Positions 24,690 to 37,270 of a stretch of DNA of 64,000 bases are shown in pieces. Numbering within the stretch: position 1 is the stretch's first letter; every line of letters starts with the position of its first letter. The translations under genes and the position numbers were made by a program. The notes under the pieces were generated by a model. That model was not told the DNA's origin. It searched no databases and was given only the letters and a program-made list of their open reading frames with translations. Source of the stretch: Cyrtodaria siliqua (Eukaryota; Mollusca; Bivalvia; Adapedonta; Hiatellidae); the NCBI GenBank assembly GCA_037043455.1, contig JAWPHD010005116.1, forward strand, positions 62,001 to 126,000. The letters run 5' to 3'.

Positions 24690-25014
24690 TTAAAGGGACA
24701 CACGGCAATCATGAAGTATTTATCAAGCATTAACATTAGCATCTCCATTTGTTAACCTGGTAACATTTTGAATTTAAACCTGCTGGCATTAAAATTTATA
24801 TAAAAGTGTCAGTTTTCATTTTGTCTTCGTTATTCTATCAAATACTTGACTATATTGTAGGTGCACTATTAACAACATTAAGTAATGTGTAAAACAATTT
24901 CTTCTGAACTATTCTAATAAATAATATAATAATTGCACAAATGCAAATTATGCAGAAAAATTGACCGAACTCCAGAAGTTTTAAACAAATAAATACTGCC
25001 TGGTGTCCCTTTAA
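24690..25014. mobile_element. TTAA-flanked MITE, 317 bp
   Basis: TTAA at 24690-24693 and 25011-25014 flank inverted ends AGGGACACACGGCA and AGGGACACCAGGCA. The TTAA target and AGGG start fit Kolobok/T2-like MITEs or, less well, piggyBac derivatives. It contains no transposase. The same family is at 52718-53030 and 60841-61153, with fragments at 22.5, 24.6, 37.2 and 59.8 kb. Confidence 0.85.
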
Positions 25015-25879
25015 CACAACTTGTTTTCGCATGTATCCAGTACATGTAGTTTACACGAGCTCATATGACAATCACGCTGCATTATAACTAAAAACATTTT
25101 TTACTCTTACTTTGAACAGCACCGTGCTAGATAACACGTGTGGTAATGCAAGCTCTATTTAAAGAACTACACAGGTGTAAACACGTTTTGAAAAGGCTCC
25201 CACCTCCATATGATCCAATGGCATTTAATACGGCTTGACATTCTGAAGTCGTCGGTATCAATTCACTTAGAGATGCTCAAGGGCACGATTCACCTTTGAG
25301 GCCTCTCTGAAAAACAACATCAATCTAATGTCAATGATCCAACAGATATAGTTTATCCTGTGTTATACATAATGTAACATATTTGAAAAAGAAAAGAAGA
25401 ACTAAACTGAACAATTCTGCTCAATTACACGGTTAATGTAATAAAAACATCTCTCATCATTCATTATACATGTAAAATATAATGTAGCCTGAATTGGAGA
25501 TCCATTAAAAACACTGTTCCATTTTCACAGCATATTTCCAGCCCATGGAATAGTCATTTCTTTTGAGACACACTGGATGCAAGTGTAGTAGCTCAACCGC
25601 CCTAAAAGCTTTTAAGTGGAGTATACTTTCTCGAAATTTTGCCTTTTTTTTCGCAACAGAAAGTATCTATTAAATGTAAATAAATGTGAATTCAAAATCA
25701 CTTCATTGTCTCAAAACTTTGCTGTACATAAATATGAATCTGACCGAGATTTCAATCATATGCCAATGGCAGTTTACATTGTTTCAATGGTAGTTGTATC
25801 GGTTGTATGTATTAACGAATGTGCGAGAAAATGGGATAACGTAACGATATAGAGACAACGCTAACAATTTACATTCATG

Positions 25880-26010
25880 CATCTGAGGGGTGGGGGTGGA
25901 GGGGTTTTCTAGTTTCCTTACCCCTCCTTGTTTTCGGTATGCAAGCTCCATCTACACCTCCCCACACCCACACACACATACACTAGGTTGGGTGGGAGTG
26001 GGGGGCGGGG
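25880..26010 (+). repeat. G-rich and C/A-rich low-complexity stretch
   Basis: GGGGTGGGGGTGGAGGGG near 25890, CCCACACCCACACACACA near 25963 and GGGTGGGAGTGGGGGGCGGG near 25991. The frames through it are artefacts. Confidence 0.7.
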
Positions 26011-26612
26011 TTGACATTGATAGCATTTCTACTAGTAATTGTTTTATTCCACGACATGTTCTACAGTTTACAGTACATCCTGTTACTGGAAAGATCGGAG
26101 TACACGAAAAACACTTACAGTGATTATGAACTTTCTATTATACAGCATATTCCACTTTTAAGCACTATATTTGGCCAATGTCTAAATGTACGATCTAAAA
26201 GTGGTGTGTACTGTTTATTAACAAACACATTTTAATGACAAAACAAATACCTTGATAATGGACCTCTAGCAGCAGACAGTAATCCCAAATCTAATTTGCA
26301 TCAACATGAATATATGTCGCATGTCAAGTTATGTCACGGTGACCTGTCATCAACACTGCACCGTGTTGATACATAATGGGACGTTATTTTGTCCGGTAAG
26401 GTATTCGTTTTTACATAATCTACGGTATGAAACACTGTACGCGTATTGTTAGACTCCATAGGTACCCGTAGTGCTCGCCGACGTAGCGCGCCCAATTTCG
26501 GGTGTAAAAAAATGGCGTCTGTTTTAATTGAAAATTCGTAAAATAGTCCATTTTCGCGGGGTTAAAATGCGAACAGAACTGATATGTTATAGGTCCGTGG
26601 CGTTCCTACTGT

Positions 26613-28940
26613 AATATACTAAATGACGATAGTTTTTGTCTGATAAAGAAAAAATTGACAAAATCATATTTCATTTCTCATCATGTTTAAAAAACGCTAC
26701 CCCATTAGGTAACTCACACAAATGTCATAAACGTAAAAAACGTATAAAAACAAAAGAAGCATGGTTCGATGATGAATTGTTAAATAAAAAAAAAACTGTA
26801 AAATATTGGGGTCGACAGTTATGTTCCAGGCAATGGGACCCTGATCTACGCAGTAATGTCTATTTGGAAAAGAAATTATACAAAAAATGTGTCAGAAAAA
26901 GACATTAGGCTTTATAAAAATATACTACTTCGCAATATTTTGAAAAACAAATAATCCAAAAGAGTTTTGGACTACTTTTAACAATATGCAAGATAACCTA
27001 AAGAAATATACTTCTTTAGATATATCCATGGAGTCATGGACGGAATATTTTAAATCGATAATGAATACTTCTCAGGAAAATAATTTCGACTCTGATACTG
27101 ATAACCTTTTTAAGAAATATTCTGACTGTAATATTGATATCCTAAATAGAGACATTACTCCTGAAGAGATCATCAAGGCATCCAAAAGCCTAACCAATAA
27201 TAAATATTGTGGTATTGACGAAATATCCAATGAAATGATCAGTTTATCTATGCCCGTATACTAAAATATTTAATTTATTTTAAATAAATCTGTATATCCA
27301 GAGTCTTGGAGAGAAAATATGATTAAACTTATTTTTAAAGGTGATGATCAACTGAACCCTTCAAAGTATAGAAGTATTGCAATTTCCACTTGTTTATAAG
27401 CAAATTCTTTTATAGCGTTTTTGTTCAACATACTTGATTGTTATCTAGAAACTAACAATATAATATGTCCTGAACAAATTGGGTTTCGTAAAGGATGTAG
27501 AAACAGTGACAATCTTCTCACTCTTAAAACACTCATAGATAAAGCATTAAAACAGTCAAAGTACTTGTTCACATGTTTTGTGGATTTTAAGAAGACTTTC
27601 AATACTGTTAACCGTTCAGCATTACTACATAAAATTAACATCTATAATATGAAAGGACCATTCTTTAATATCATAAAAGGTATGTATGACGATGTGCTAA
27701 ACTGATATTGGATTATCTCAACTCTGTTTTGCCTTTACATAAATGATTTAGTAAGCTACTTTGACCCCTCATGTGATCCTGCTCAGCTTTACGGAAAATT
27801 ATTTTCATGTTTAATGTATACTGATGATCTGGTTCTCATATCCAGCTCAGATACAGGTCTGCAATCTTCCATCTCAAAGTTGGAGTCTTTCTGTAAAAAA
27901 TGGAATCTTGAAGTAAACCTGGACAAGACAAAGGTGATTGTCTTTAACAAATTTGGTAAACATATAAACAAATTTCAGTTTCATGTCTGACCAAAGATGT
28001 CTAGATATGGTCTCTGAATATAAATACCTGGGTATAATTTTCAAACCTTCTGGTACTTTTACAGAGGGAATCAGTCATCTCAATAACAAGGCTAGAAAAG
28101 TTATTTTTTCTATAAGGAACGTTTTAATCTCTAATAAATTGAATGTTATTGTATACTTAAAACTATTTGATAATTGTGTTCGACCGTACTGTATTGAGGT
28201 ATGAGAAACCTAGCACCCATATTGAAAAAAGAAAGGACCTATTTCCTCCTGAAATTAGATATTTTAAATACGTCTTAGGAGTTCATAATATGCATCGAAT
28301 GATAGTGTTAGAGCCGAATCAGAAAATACCCTTTAGCTATTTTCAGTCTCAGAAGTTCTGTCAACTTTTGTTGGTTTCACATCATCATCTCCAATAAAGA
28401 TTCTCTTGTCCAACAGGATTTGGTCCAACAATGCAATTTTTTCTTACACAAATAGGTCTCTCACATTCTTGGGATAACCAAAACACTTTTTCAGTCAGTG
28501 CATTGTTATCTTATGTTAACAACAAACTGAGTCATTTTGGAAACGTAGCTTAAATAATGATGCTAATAATCCCAATGGTAATAAGTTACGTACCTAGGAC
28601 TTAGAAGAGTTCTTACTGTATGGAAAAATGTATTCTAGCCAATGATAAGTTAAAACTAAGTTGCTAATCTTGTTAAACTCAGAATAAGCTGTCACAAGCT
28701 TTTTATAGAAGAAGGAAGGTATACTAAAATAGATATTAATAACAAAATTTGTAAGATGTGTCAAAATGGGATTGAGGATGAATACCAGTTTATGATAAAA
28801 TGTTCCCAGTTACATAGTGTAAAGGCTAATTTATTTGCAAATCTAACTGCTATTATTACCTATTTTTCAATGTTGGACGATAAGAATACATTTTACCTTT
28901 TTCTCGGTAGTAATGATCATGATATCAAAAATATATGAAT
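26613..28940 (+). pseudogene. LINE reverse transcriptase half, broken
   Basis: This continues the endonuclease half at 19.4-20.57 kb. In successive frames one sees a linker (KEKIDKIIFHF, AWFDDELLNKKK), the RT thumb and finger text ITPEEIIKASKSLTNNKYCG, ESWRENMIKLIFKGDD, QIGFRKGCRNSDNLLTLK, motif A CFVDFKKTFNTVNR, a catalytic box YTDDLVLIS (YxDD) near 27820, NLDKTKVIVFNKFG, then SEYKYLGIIFKPSG, and a C-terminal CKMCQNGIEDEYQFMIKC zinc-knuckle-like segment near 28755. The order is that of CR1/Jockey-type LINE ORF2. At least six frame changes or stops mean it is dead. It abuts the right inverted repeat of the 6-kb element. Confidence 0.88.
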
Positions 28941-29142
28941 ATCATTTATCTCGGAGTTTTTCAATTTTAGAAAGACGGTATTAGGGATATAAAATGTACT
29001 TAACACTACATATATGGTAGTATATTTAGATGTATTCTCCCTCAGGAGTGGATTTATATAAATAACAATTAATTGTTATTATAAGTATAAATAAGCATAT
29101 ATGGAGAGAGAGATATGACCTTTTTTGTTTTTGCTTCTTGTT
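28941..29142 (+). other. 3' untranslated part of the plus-strand LINE
   Basis: AT-rich sequence after the last coding block and before the hexamer repeats at 29143. It meets the 3' end of the minus-strand LINE tail-to-tail. Confidence 0.5.
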
Positions 29143-29168
29143 TTATAGATATAGATATAGATATTTTA
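29143..29168 (-). repeat. ATCTAT hexamer repeats, tail of the minus-strand LINE
   Basis: TATAGATATAGATATAGATA reads as (ATCTAT)n on the minus strand, at the 3' side of the LINE at 29169-32340. Short tandem repeats rather than poly-A at the 3' end are a feature of CR1/L2-type LINEs. Confidence 0.55.
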
Positions 29169-29399
29169 TTCAAACATAAGGCATTACGCCCAACAGTTCA
29201 CATGCAAATACACACAATATTTTCCAGTTAATGACAATTTGTATAATTTCATAGGTGAGTTTCAAGATCATCTGTATATGTTACTAGTTAAAATGTATTT
29301 GACAACTATTAAGTATATAAGTGTTTAATATATATTTTTAAATTAATATTCCTAAGTACTGATCAGAACACATTTATATCTGTGGACAAAAATGGAGAA

Positions 29400-32335
29400 A
29401 AGTGATATTTATTTATAAAACATGTCGTCTCTTCTTTTAAAACTTTTACAAATGAAAACGGACAGTTTCTTTAATAAACTCTTGTTTTCTGTTGTCATAA
29501 GTTCAGTAAATTTTGATATGTTTGGCCGTTTCCAAAAATATTTTTAAACATATTCTTTTCTTATATCTTGATATAGTGAACGCTCCAATACAAAGTGAAA
29601 TTCGTCTTCTAGTATATTACATAGCTGGCATTTTCTTTCGGGTCTTGGTGTTTTAATTGGTCTATGCCATCGACCAGTTTCTATTTCTAACCTGTGACTA
29701 GAGACTCTTAGTTTTGTAAAAAAAGCTCTAAGTTTCTTTATATTTAGTACATCTAGATAATACTTAAACCTGAAATCTGATATTATTCTGTATGTACTAG
29801 CTCTTGTGGAATCCGATAATTAAGCATTCCAATTTTGTATAAACATATCTTTAATTCGTTGTTTAAATATATTAATGAAATACGTTATGTTTTCTACTCC
29901 TTGAGAATACCAAACTTCATTAAATCCTATACGTTCCAATAACCCTTTAACTTGAGATGCCCAGTTTAATTTATTTGGGTTTACGATCAGATCATCTAAC
30001 ATAACATTATACATATTTTTTTTATATATTTGCGATTACTCGTACGTGTAATTTTTAACCAGAACCGGATAATATAGGCCATACGTTGAATTTTTAAAGG
30101 GACTCTCCCGAGTTCTCCATATATGAAATTGTTTTGAGTTTGTGTTTTAACACATAAAAGTTGTTTACAAAATTGAAGGTGTACTTTCTCTAACTTTTCC
30201 GCATTTGAGAATACCCATATCTCTGCGCCATAATTTAATATTGGCAAAATGAGTTTGTCAAAAATGTCTAAAGTGTGACTGACTGATAAGTGAGTAAATT
30301 GATTTATAAACGACTTCATTTTGAAGATTGCCTTTAATGCCTGGCCACTTAATGATTCGAACGTTTGATCAAAAGAACCGCCTGTGGTAAAGACAATTCC
30401 CAAATAGGTAAACTTATTTACAATTTCAATTACAGTATTATTATATGTGAACAATAGGTTCCTTTTTATCTGACCGCCTTTTTTAAAAAGCATGACTTTC
30501 GTTTTATTTTCATTTACGACCAATTTCCATTTCTGGCAATAACTGTACAGTATATCTAACCCATCTTGTAGCCCCTTTTCAGTATCCGAAAATATCACTA
30601 TGTCATCAGCGTATAATAGTAACAGCAACTTTAACATTCCAGTATCGATACCTTTAAAACCATTTAGTGTAAAATATTCTTCTAAATCATTTACATACAT
30701 AGAAAATATAAAAGGTGACAAACAATCGCCCTGCGGCGCTCCAAGAAAACAGCTAAAACTGTCACTAAGCTGGTTTTGATACTTTACTCTTGATTTTATG
30801 TCCGTATACAATGATTTAATAATATTAAGGATTTTACCTCTCACTCCATATTGCATAAGTTTATAGAATATGTTTTGTCTAACCAAAAAATCAAAAGCTT
30901 TAGTGAAATCTATGAAAGTTACATATACCTATTTTTTTTCATTCAATATATGATTTATCAAACCATGGAGAACGAATAGGTTATCAATAGTTCCCATATG
31001 TTTTCGAAAACCAGCCTGTGCTTCAATATAAATATAATAATCCTCAGCCCATGTAGTTAACCTGTTGTTTAAAATTCTTGTGAATAATTTACCGAATGTA
31101 CTCAGTAATGTTATCCCTCTATAATGTTCTGGTTGGTTTATATCTCCTTTTTTAAAAAGTGGTACAATATAGCCTTCCGTCCAGTGAGAAGGGAAATAAC
31201 CCATATCAAAAACCTTATTAAAAACGTTCACTAAGTATGAATCTAAATACATGCAACCATATTTGAACATTTCATTTATGACATAATCCGATCCGCCTGA
31301 GCGGTTGTTGTTTAACTCTTTACATGCTTTATGAATATCTGCTTGACTGATTTCAATATTAAGTTCGTCAAACATTATTTGTAGTTCATTGTTTAACATT
31401 ATATTATTAAAATATAAATTATCATCATCTGGTTGGAAAAATACAGATACTGGATCGTTTATTGATTTGAAATAATTTGCAAATTGAGAGGTCGTTATAT
31501 TTGATTTTGGCACTCCAGTGCTCGCCGTTTTCAGGAGTTTCCAATATTCCTTTGCATTTTTATATCTCTGTGACTCTAATTTCTGAGTTTTTTGTTTACT
31601 AAAACTTGTTTTCTTATTTCTAATGACTGTTTTATAATGAGACCTAGACTGAGTCATAGCTTTTCTGTTTTCTGTACAATCAGATTTTCTATAATTATTT
31701 AAATTCTTATAAAATTGATTCCTACTTTCTTTGCATTCATTATCAAACCATGGCTGATTTTTCATTTTTGGTTTATGTGTAACATTATTATTAACCTTTT
31801 TCCTACAGATTGGGTCACACACCTTTTCTATCATGTTATAAAAACAAGAAAGATTTGATTCAAGCTCGTCATGGGTTTCAATATTCCGTAAGTTCTCTGA
31901 CAAATCTTCTAGTTCTAACTGAAAATCGTTTCCACCCACTGACGTTTTAAACTGTTCATATGTATCATGTCCCCATTTATAACAATAATCAATAGAATCC
32001 AAATGTTCAGTTGGAAGTATATCAGGCTGACATTTGTTTAATACAGCATTGTTTTTCAAAGAAAATGTAATAGCACAGTGATCAGAAAGTATATTCGGTT
32101 CATGTACTCTGAAGCTAGTAAAACATGGCAACAAAACAGGGTTACATATAACATAATCTACCACGCTACACCCAGCGTCCTTTACACAAGTAAAATTCCC
32201 TAAATATTTATCCTCTCCGACCCTGCCATTCATAATTCTAAGCCCAGTGGATTTACAAAAATTTAAAAGTAACTTTCCACTTTCGTTCACTTTAAAGTCT
32301 TTCGAAATTCTTTCATAAATTTTGATCTTCAACAT
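29400..32335 (-). pseudogene. CR1/Jockey-type LINE ORF2, 5'-truncated
   Basis: A long minus-strand frame starts inside the endonuclease domain: SVVDYVIC (residues 58-64) and ILSDHCAI (82-89) are the C-terminal EN motifs, while the N-terminal half is absent. It continues through a linker (QPWFDNECKESRNQFYK), finger motifs (FPSHWTEGYIVPLFKKGD, EHYRGITLL, AGFRKHMGTIDNL), motif A TFIDFTKAFDF, motif B GAPQGDCLSP, catalytic YADDIVIFS and a thumb (KFTYLGIVFTTGG). The C-terminal CQLCNILEDEFHFVLE is a cysteine-histidine segment whose last Cys is Arg. Breaks are few: an in-frame TAG at 30929-30931, a frameshift at the T-run near 30015, and stops at 29820 and near 29550. This copy is far younger than the plus-strand LINE it faces. 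Confidence 0.92.
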
Positions 32336-32582
32336 AATCTTCCGGCATTATACATGCTTTGTATTTCACTATGTAAGACTATGTGTTTTGGTGATATTCC
32401 TACTGTTGGATTTTAGACAAATACAATTTTTGATTTTAGATTTGATTTGATATGACAAACATTCGAAACACGTAGATATTATGTCATTTTATTAGAACGA
32501 TCCAAAATGTTACAAGTATGCTCGTTTATCAAACACTAAATGACTTGCCAAGAGCTGTATATTGGACTGCTAAACATTTTGC

Positions 32583-33010
32583 AGACGATACCAAGAAATA
32601 TAAAAAGATCGGACAGGGAAAGTAGCATTAAAGGAAGCCAGTCAACCACAAAACACAGAAACAAACACGCAAACAGACAATGGCAAAATAGGCCACTAGG
32701 GGGTTTAAACCGGTTCTAGGGTGCACCAAACCTCACACTTACACTACTGTCATCCCATTAAAACTGGACAGTGTAAATAAAGAAATCCCCGCCATAATCT
32801 AATCTCTAACCAGCAAGGCAGCATCAATAGGCAATATAAGTAAAACACAAATATGCTCGTGTAAATATAATACAAAAAAATAATAGCCTAGAAAGCCACA
32901 ATGAAGATACTCAATGACTTGGCAGAAGCCAGAGCAACAAGCGAATAAACCATTAAGGACACGACAAGAAAGATCATAGACAAACATCAAACGCCAGCGT
33001 CCCAAAGGTA
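32583..33010 (-). mobile_element. Penelope-like element 3' region, fragment
   Basis: The end phrases AAATATAAAAAGATCGGACA, GGGTTTAAACCGGTTCTAGG, CACCAAACCTCACACTTACAC and CCTAGAAAGCCACAATGAAG match the 3' regions at 39.3, 42.0, 44.4 and 45.2 kb. No reverse transcriptase part remains. It includes a 68-codon minus frame (32799-33005) also open in the 39.6-kb copy, but the substitution pattern argues against coding. Confidence 0.8.
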
Positions 33011-33255
33011 ATTATCATGTATAGGTAGTGGTTTGGCAATTATATAGTAATACAGATGGCGTAACATGTCATATGTGTTTCTAGGACATTATCATTCCAG
33101 CATAATTATATTTAATCACTCAGAAAATGGGCATAACAATATGCACAGATTCACATCACCGAGGATAGAAAATAATACGTTTTATTTCCAATTTTGGGTC
33201 ATCACTGACAAACAAATTATTAATGTTTGAATAAAATAAACATAGCGCCTCTATA

Positions 33256-33460
33256 GTCGAGGAGTCACCTCTCACCGCTGCGGATTCCAATCCCATTGGG
33301 AGCTCAACTTGTAAGTGAGAAAGTGTCGATTCTTACGGATGGCGGGAGGTTTTCAGTACTGGTTCTACCCGGGAATTGGGTGGTCTGCCTCCATCACAAA
33401 AAAAAACACCGTCACATATAGCCTAAACTGTGCTGAAAAAAAACTTAAACACCAAACAAA
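33256..33460 (+). mobile_element. tRNA-derived SINE
   Basis: CACCTCTCACCGCTGCGGAT, with the B-box-like GGATTCCAATCC at 33282-33293, is followed by AAGTGAGAAAGTGTCGATTC, GGAGGTTTTCAGTACTGG, and a tail CTGTGCTGAAAAAAAACTTAAAC. This order matches a second mollusc SINE type known to me. The A-rich downstream part causes the open frames seen on both strands. Confidence 0.6.
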
Positions 33461-33889
33461 AAATAATATAAAAAAAGAATACATTCCCCACTTAACATGT
33501 GATTTTGATGATCTAGAAGAAAACGACAAGAAGAAAAAGAAATCAACAGCAACAAACAAAACGTCTATTTAAACTACCGTTGAACTACTATTTGTAACAA
33601 AGTAACTGATGAAATACACACCACATTTTAAAGTATTTAATACAATACTTTCTTGAATGGCTTGAAACACAAGTTCCGGTTTACAATGATTGTAATATAT
33701 ATACCAACTTTCATTTTAATGTGATAAACTCTGTAGGAGGAGTTACCCGGACATGTTTTCGAGCGGATTAACAGCATACCATAATACTTCCAATATTCAA
33801 AATATAACCAGTTGATTGATGTTGACATATATGCATGTATATATAAACATGGAAATTTGTTGAGTGCAATTAAATAACTTCGTTTTTGT

Positions 33890-34240
33890 CTCGCCTATTT
33901 GAAGAAAAAAAGAAGACATAGGTGTTGTGTTTGTTCGGCGGTGGCAACATTTGACTGTGTTATTTCACTTTCTCACAAACTTTATGCTCTAAACCCCTGA
34001 AACTTTGCTAATAGTTGTTTCTTGGATGGTACATTGCAACACGACAAAGCAAATCAAGGGGTAAGTGAAAAACTATTGTAACTACATATGAATAAAGAAG
34101 GAGATACAAGAGATAGCTTTGCACTGAACCCTCGAAATGTGGATGTGATCTTGACCCTCCAAGCAAAGGGCAAATAACTCAGTAAAATGTAAACTTCATT
34201 GTTTTTAGTTGTTAAAATGTGTACAAGTCCTGTCCCCTTT
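33890..34240 (+). repeat. Probable interspersed repeat
   Basis: Phrases such as TATTTGAAGAAAAAAAGAAG, CTGAAACTTTGCTAATAG and CTTGACCCTCCAAGCAAAGG are of a type I associate with bivalve interspersed repeats. No second copy in this window confirms it. Confidence 0.35.
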
Positions 34241-34418
34241 TAGGCAAGACATGTGAATTGGCGGATTTCTTGTATCTACTTCACAATCAGAATATTCTAT
34301 ACTATACTATATTATGAATGTGGACTATTTCAGCCACTTACAAGTTGTAGTTATATTTTAATCAAATTTCACATATATGATCCTGAGGAAATGAACGGCT
34401 CCAAGGTAGTCTTTGTTA

Positions 34419-34478
34419 TTATGGTGATTTATAAATGGTAACGTTGAGTTATGGTGCTTTATAAATGGTAACGTTGAG
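34419..34478 (+). repeat. 30-bp tandem duplication
   Basis: TTATGGTG(A/C)TTTATAAATG plus GTAACGTTGAG occurs twice in a row with one base difference. Confidence 0.85.
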
Positions 34479-34966
34479 TTAGTGAGCATGTGCTTTTCCC
34501 ATAAAGGCAGCTGTCCGTTGTCTGTCTGTCGTCCACCATTTCTTTAAACAACTTCTTTGAAACCGCTGTGTCGCTATTTACGAAACTTGGTCACAACGTT
34601 CCTTGGGTGGTGCCGTTTATGTTTGTGTCACCCTCTGTGGTCCAAGATGACCGCCGTTACTAAAATAGTTGTATTTTTGTCTTAGTCAAATTATACATTC
34701 CCCGCCTTATTATTTTAGGACCCTACTTACACCGAATGAGCATATAGAAGTGTCAGTGGATTGTATCTATCAGATGGTACCAGTCACTCCTGATATGTAT
34801 TCAAGGAGAAAGCAAATTGTGCAGTACTATTTTGTAGTATAGGTACACATATAAACTTACTTAAATACATACATTGATTAAATCCTCCCTCCTTTGTCTG
34901 GAGAGTGCTCGGAAGTCATATCCGCCATTACACCCACAAATTGCAAAGGAGTTAAGAATACTGTAT

Positions 34967-35280
34967 ACATTTGATCTTTAAATTTATGCATAAAAGTTTG
35001 TTATTGTTTTTAACAAAATTGTATCAAATGATTCATAAGTATTTATATTTTCATACTCAACCTTTGGATTTGGCTTTTTTCTTCGATTCATTCTAAATTC
35101 AACTATAAAGTGAACTCGCTCAACGTGAGCAATGTATTAACTATGGCCCAAGAATAATGTGCAAATTCGATCGCTAAATTTATGCATTAAACTTCTTTTT
35201 CTTTTTTTTGATAACATTGATTCATTCTGAATTTAACTTGAAAGGGAACTCGCTCAACTTTTACAATGCATTTACTATGG
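34967..35280 (+). repeat. Imperfect direct duplication (GAACTCGCTCAAC)
   Basis: TAAATTTATGCAT.AA, a T-rich spacer, GAACTCGCTCAAC and T.TTAACTATGG occur in the same order twice. GAACTCGCTCAAC is at 35112 and 35246. Confidence 0.6.
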
Positions 35281-36469
35281 GACAAAATGGCGGTAGTCTC
35301 GCCGATTTCGAAAATTTCGCGAAAAACGAGAGCGGGTTTCGATAATGGCAAAATCAAGGAAAGTAACTTTTTAAGCTTATATATGTGCAAGTAGCGCCCT
35401 CGCACAACTGTGTGGGAAAGCATCGAAATAAGCCTCTTTACATCGTATTTATTCGGTTCACTATCGGACATTTGTATTGATGTCAAATTGATTATGTCAA
35501 TCATCGATTAGTTGTTAAAACGGTATTCTAGATCTGTTTATGCAAGCTTAATTTATTGATCATAAAACCTTTGCAATACGGTCTAATCGATTATCACCGT
35601 ACTAATTCGATATCGACTGAATAGTTCAAATATGCACCGATTCGTTTAACTTATCATTGAACTGAGCGCTTTGGTCTTTCATTAATTCAGTTTCCTATAG
35701 ATTGTTTCACACTTTTATATTGGTTCGCATTCTCTTGCGTTGATTCATATTTTCGAGTGAACTGTTTAGCATTACACTGAATCGTTTCAAGTTCGATTAG
35801 ATGGTTTGAAAAGTCACTGCGGATTATTTCACAAAGCATCGGATTGTTTTAAGTTTGATAAATGGATTAAAAATTTAGTGGATCAATTAAAATTACATTG
35901 AATTAAGTATAATACCGATGAATTAATTCATCTTTGACTGGATGATTTTTTAAACACAAACTTTTGGCGGTAATGTCCGCCCATAATACAATGCTAACAA
36001 TTCGCATTGGAGCTGTCTTTGATTTGTAAGACATACCTACAAACATGGCATACGCCATGCTAGTTATCGAGTTATTTACGATTCGAATGCAAGAACAGAA
36101 TATTTTCCCGTTCATACTAAATCAATATAAATGTGACGTTCAATAATAATATTTAAACCTTCTTGGTACAGTGGTAACCTGTCCATCGCGCCGATCCAGG
36201 TGTTATGTCCCTCTGTGAAATATTCTTATAATAAATTAAAACAACATCAATGTTTTGCTAATATCATCCATAAACATTCCCGTTTGACATTATATTTTCG
36301 TTGTAATATATACAGGACTTTGGAGTGCAACTATTATTATTGTATAACAAATACATGAGAAAGAAATCATGTCTTTATGATTTTTGTGATATTAGATATT
36401 AAAAAATGAAGAATGTTTATTGGTCCGTCAACATATTTAAACACATTCAATTCCACCCATAAATGCAAA
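35281..36469. other. No gene; degenerate GATTGTTTCA-like motifs
   Basis: Between 35630 and 35870 a loose motif of the kind GAATCGTTTCA or GATTGTTTCA recurs about every 20-60 bp. The 105-codon frame at 35187-35504 has no recognised domain. Confidence 0.4.
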
Positions 36470-36622
36470 CAAGGCTTAAGCCGGTGCTAGGGGGCGTGAG
36501 AGGTGTTGCTTCTTTCATTACTTCTCAAGAACAGACTCAATAAAACCGAGTCTGCTGCTTTATTCTCTTAATTGTGTTTATTGTTTTCAAAGGATCACCT
36601 TTATCAGTATTTATTAAGTTGT
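36470..36622 (+). repeat. Family B repeat copy with intact hairpin
   Basis: GCCGGTGCTAGGGGGCGTGA, then CAGACTC-AATAAAACC-GAGTCTG at 36532-36554, TTATTCTCTTAATTGTG, and CAGTATTTATTAAG. It is a single copy, not in tandem. Confidence 0.75.
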
Positions 36623-36659
36623 GGCTTATAACAAGAAAGACTATTCTAACATGTATGCA

Positions 36660-36764
36660 TGTGGGTTGAGGGGAGGGGGAGCGGGGTTTGGGGCGGGGGT
36701 GTTGAGGTAGATGGGGGTGTTAGGGTTAGGGCGGGTGGGTCTGTCTGTCTGTCTGTCTGTCGTA
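36660..36764 (+). repeat. G-rich tract followed by (CTGT)n
   Basis: Several GGGG runs from 36662 to 36736 include two TTAGGG-like units. About five CTGT repeats follow at about 36741-36762. The frames on both strands are low-complexity artefacts. Confidence 0.8.
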
Positions 36765-37202
36765 ATGGCCGCCCATACTGTATGTTAGGTGTGACCAAAA
36801 CACGCATACACCCTATCCCTGACGCTGCCCATTTGAAACAGTTGAGTCTTCGTTTAATTGATATATAATAATCGTCCTGCAATTAGTCACTCTACCATCC
36901 ATATCCAGTTGCCCGGTAGGTTCAGTCAGATTGCTCTATATTGAGCATATACAGTATTATATTTATTCAGATAGATGTGGAATCCAAAATAATACACCAA
37001 GTAGCTGACATTATTTACACAAGCCATAATACAAATGTTATTGTCTGGAATTTGACATTAATAATAATAAATTGCAGTATAATCGTTGACATTTATTGAT
37101 GCATTGCAGATTCATCATAATAATTATGGTCCCATGGTTGACACTTATTCTTTTTCGGCTGTATATTATAACTTAAACAAGCGGCGAATGTGTCTGTGTT
37201 AC

Positions 37203-37270
37203 TTAAAGGGACACAAGGAATCAGCAAGAGTAGGTGTAATAGTCGCACAGGAAATGCATGTTTCACAGAA
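37203..37270 (+). mobile_element. Left-end fragment of TTAA-type MITE (weak)
   Basis: TTAA then AGGGACACAAGGAATCA resembles the left end of the family. The rest is not alignable. Confidence 0.35.

Larger units (their letters stand above)
20569..26612. mobile_element. 6.04-kb TIR element (unclassified) splitting a LINE
   Basis: The ends are perfect 15-bp inverted repeats: ACAGTAGGAACGCCA at 20569-20583 and its complement at 26598-26612. Outside them, the LINE frame stops at the left end and resumes at the right end (endonuclease then reverse transcriptase), so the whole interval is an insertion. A target duplication is uncertain; AT at 20566-20567 and 26614-26615 is possible with a one-base end mismatch. 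I see no transposase inside, only diverged internal repeats (20.88-22.48 kb), a hairpin MITE, a SINE-like repeat, a TTAA-type MITE and GT-rich DNA. It is non-autonomous or heavily decayed, and later insertions have enlarged it. Confidence 0.8.

Noticed and set aside
25890..26123. Plus-strand frame with PHPHTHTLGWVGVGGG text
   Set aside because: It is a product of GT- and CA-rich low-complexity DNA.
36715..36735. Telomeric TTAGGG repeats
   Set aside because: Only two imperfect units lie within a longer G-rich tract.
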